Assembly: GCA_028023455.1 (NCBI GenBank)
Contig: JAQFVV010006712.1
Span: 62,001-126,000 of the forward strand
Length of the DNA: 64,000 nucleotides
Direction of reading: 5' to 3'
From: Epiperipatus broadwayi
Taxonomy: Eukaryota; Onychophora; Udeonychophora; Euonychophora; Peripatidae
Below, piece after piece: positions 63,707 to 64,000 of this stretch. Each line of letters opens with the position of its first letter. The stretch's first letter is position 1. Under the pieces are notes generated by a model. It was given only the letters and a program-made list of their open reading frames with translations. It was not told the DNA's origin and searched no databases. The translations under genes were made by a program, and so were the position numbers.

Positions 63707-63834
63707 CTCGCCTTCAGATTTATTTATGGATATAATGGCCCAGGCATCGTAGGTCCCGTTGGCGGTCAAACCTTTGACTCTATATTGTGGCAAACTATCT
63801 CCTTTCTCATCAATAAACACAACACCAGAAGCAC
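63707..63834 (-). CDS. Receptor guanylate cyclase, ectodomain exon
   Basis: This exon reads two bases of a split codon and then 42 codons, including ASGVVFIDEKGDSLPQYRV and NGTYDAWAIISINKSEGE. The pattern VFID-x-x-GDS-x-x-x-Y followed by a variable sentence-like stretch is typical of the membrane-proximal end of the ANF-receptor ligand-binding region of membrane guanylate cyclases. Acceptor TTTAG precedes 63834 and donor GAG|GTAGTT follows 63707, so the exon enters in phase 1 and leaves in phase 0. The open frame continues past the donor with VVTYSSFNYSS, which also resembles the family, so the true 3' end could be at 63674 (TCA|GTTTTT, a weaker donor). The segment lies outside the cell, and NGT and NKS are possible N-glycosylation sites. 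The preceding exons lie beyond the window. The call depends mainly on its place upstream of the clearer exons. Confidence 0.75.
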
Positions 63835-64000
63835 CTAAATAGAAATATTTAAAATTAAAATATAGGTTATGTGACTTTTAATAGGTTTTATGTGTATGCA
63901 TATGTGTGCGGTAAAAATAGTGAGAGCAAAGATCCCTCCAATGTTTGTTTTTTTAAAAAATAACATTACCGTTTAACCGAAATTTATGTCAATCTGTTAA
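63835..64000. other. Upstream intron of the cyclase gene
   Basis: The acceptor of exon 63707-63834 lies here; the previous exon is outside the window. Confidence 0.6.

Noticed and set aside
1-64000. CRISPR arrays, operons, bacterial origins or insertion sequences
   Set aside because: The exon-intron gene, SINE- and LINE-like repeats and composition are those of an animal genome; tandem arrays here lack the spacer-repeat structure of CRISPR.

Overview
The window is AT-rich, intron-rich animal DNA. I can support one real protein-coding gene, on the minus strand: a receptor-type (membrane) guanylate cyclase. Six exons are legible from the end of the extracellular ligand-binding region to the middle of the kinase-homology domain (in transcript order 63834-63707, 55005-54912, 52843-52756, 21306-21015, 16231-16127, 12126-12055). 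From the second exon onward the splice phases interlock. The introns are about 8.7, 2.1, 31.4, 4.8 and 3.9 kb. The signal peptide and most of the ectodomain would lie above 64000. The end of the kinase-homology domain, the dimerisation helix and the cyclase domain would lie below 12055, and I found no exon for them in 1-12054.

The long introns, clustered dispersed repeats, Penelope-like remnants, GATA and trinucleotide arrays and lack of compact genes suggest a large invertebrate genome. A mollusc, perhaps a cephalopod, is my guess, but nothing in the sequence proves it.

Most of the window is repeat. 1-12054 holds a head-to-head cluster of a ~450-bp repeat (2221-3615), a retroposed insertion with a 16-bp target duplication (7041-8930) and a tRNA-like inverted repeat (10660-11085). 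12127-16126 holds a TA-flanked DNA transposon (12175-13148) and a 1.7-kb GATA array. 19140-24580 holds several inverted-repeat elements and a possible Penelope endonuclease tail. 26930-28010 is a minisatellite directly before a GIY-YIG endonuclease fragment of a Penelope-like element (28220-28545). 32299-32798 is a 500-N gap. 41500-44420 is a possible plus-strand transcription unit of unknown nature. 45640-46410 is a direct repeat carrying a hammerhead-like motif. 46623-48835 is an LTR-like element. 49938-50785 is a ~52-bp minisatellite. 56440-58860 and 61700-61875 are decayed non-LTR retrotransposon remains.

The most interesting signal is that three dispersed repeat families carry the same architecture: a CTGA-type core, a short hairpin, GAAA, a short helix III that is self-complementary or nearly so, then GTC and a flanking helix I. 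This is the layout of type I hammerhead ribozymes, which are known from Penelope-like elements. A Penelope-type endonuclease fragment lies in the same intron.
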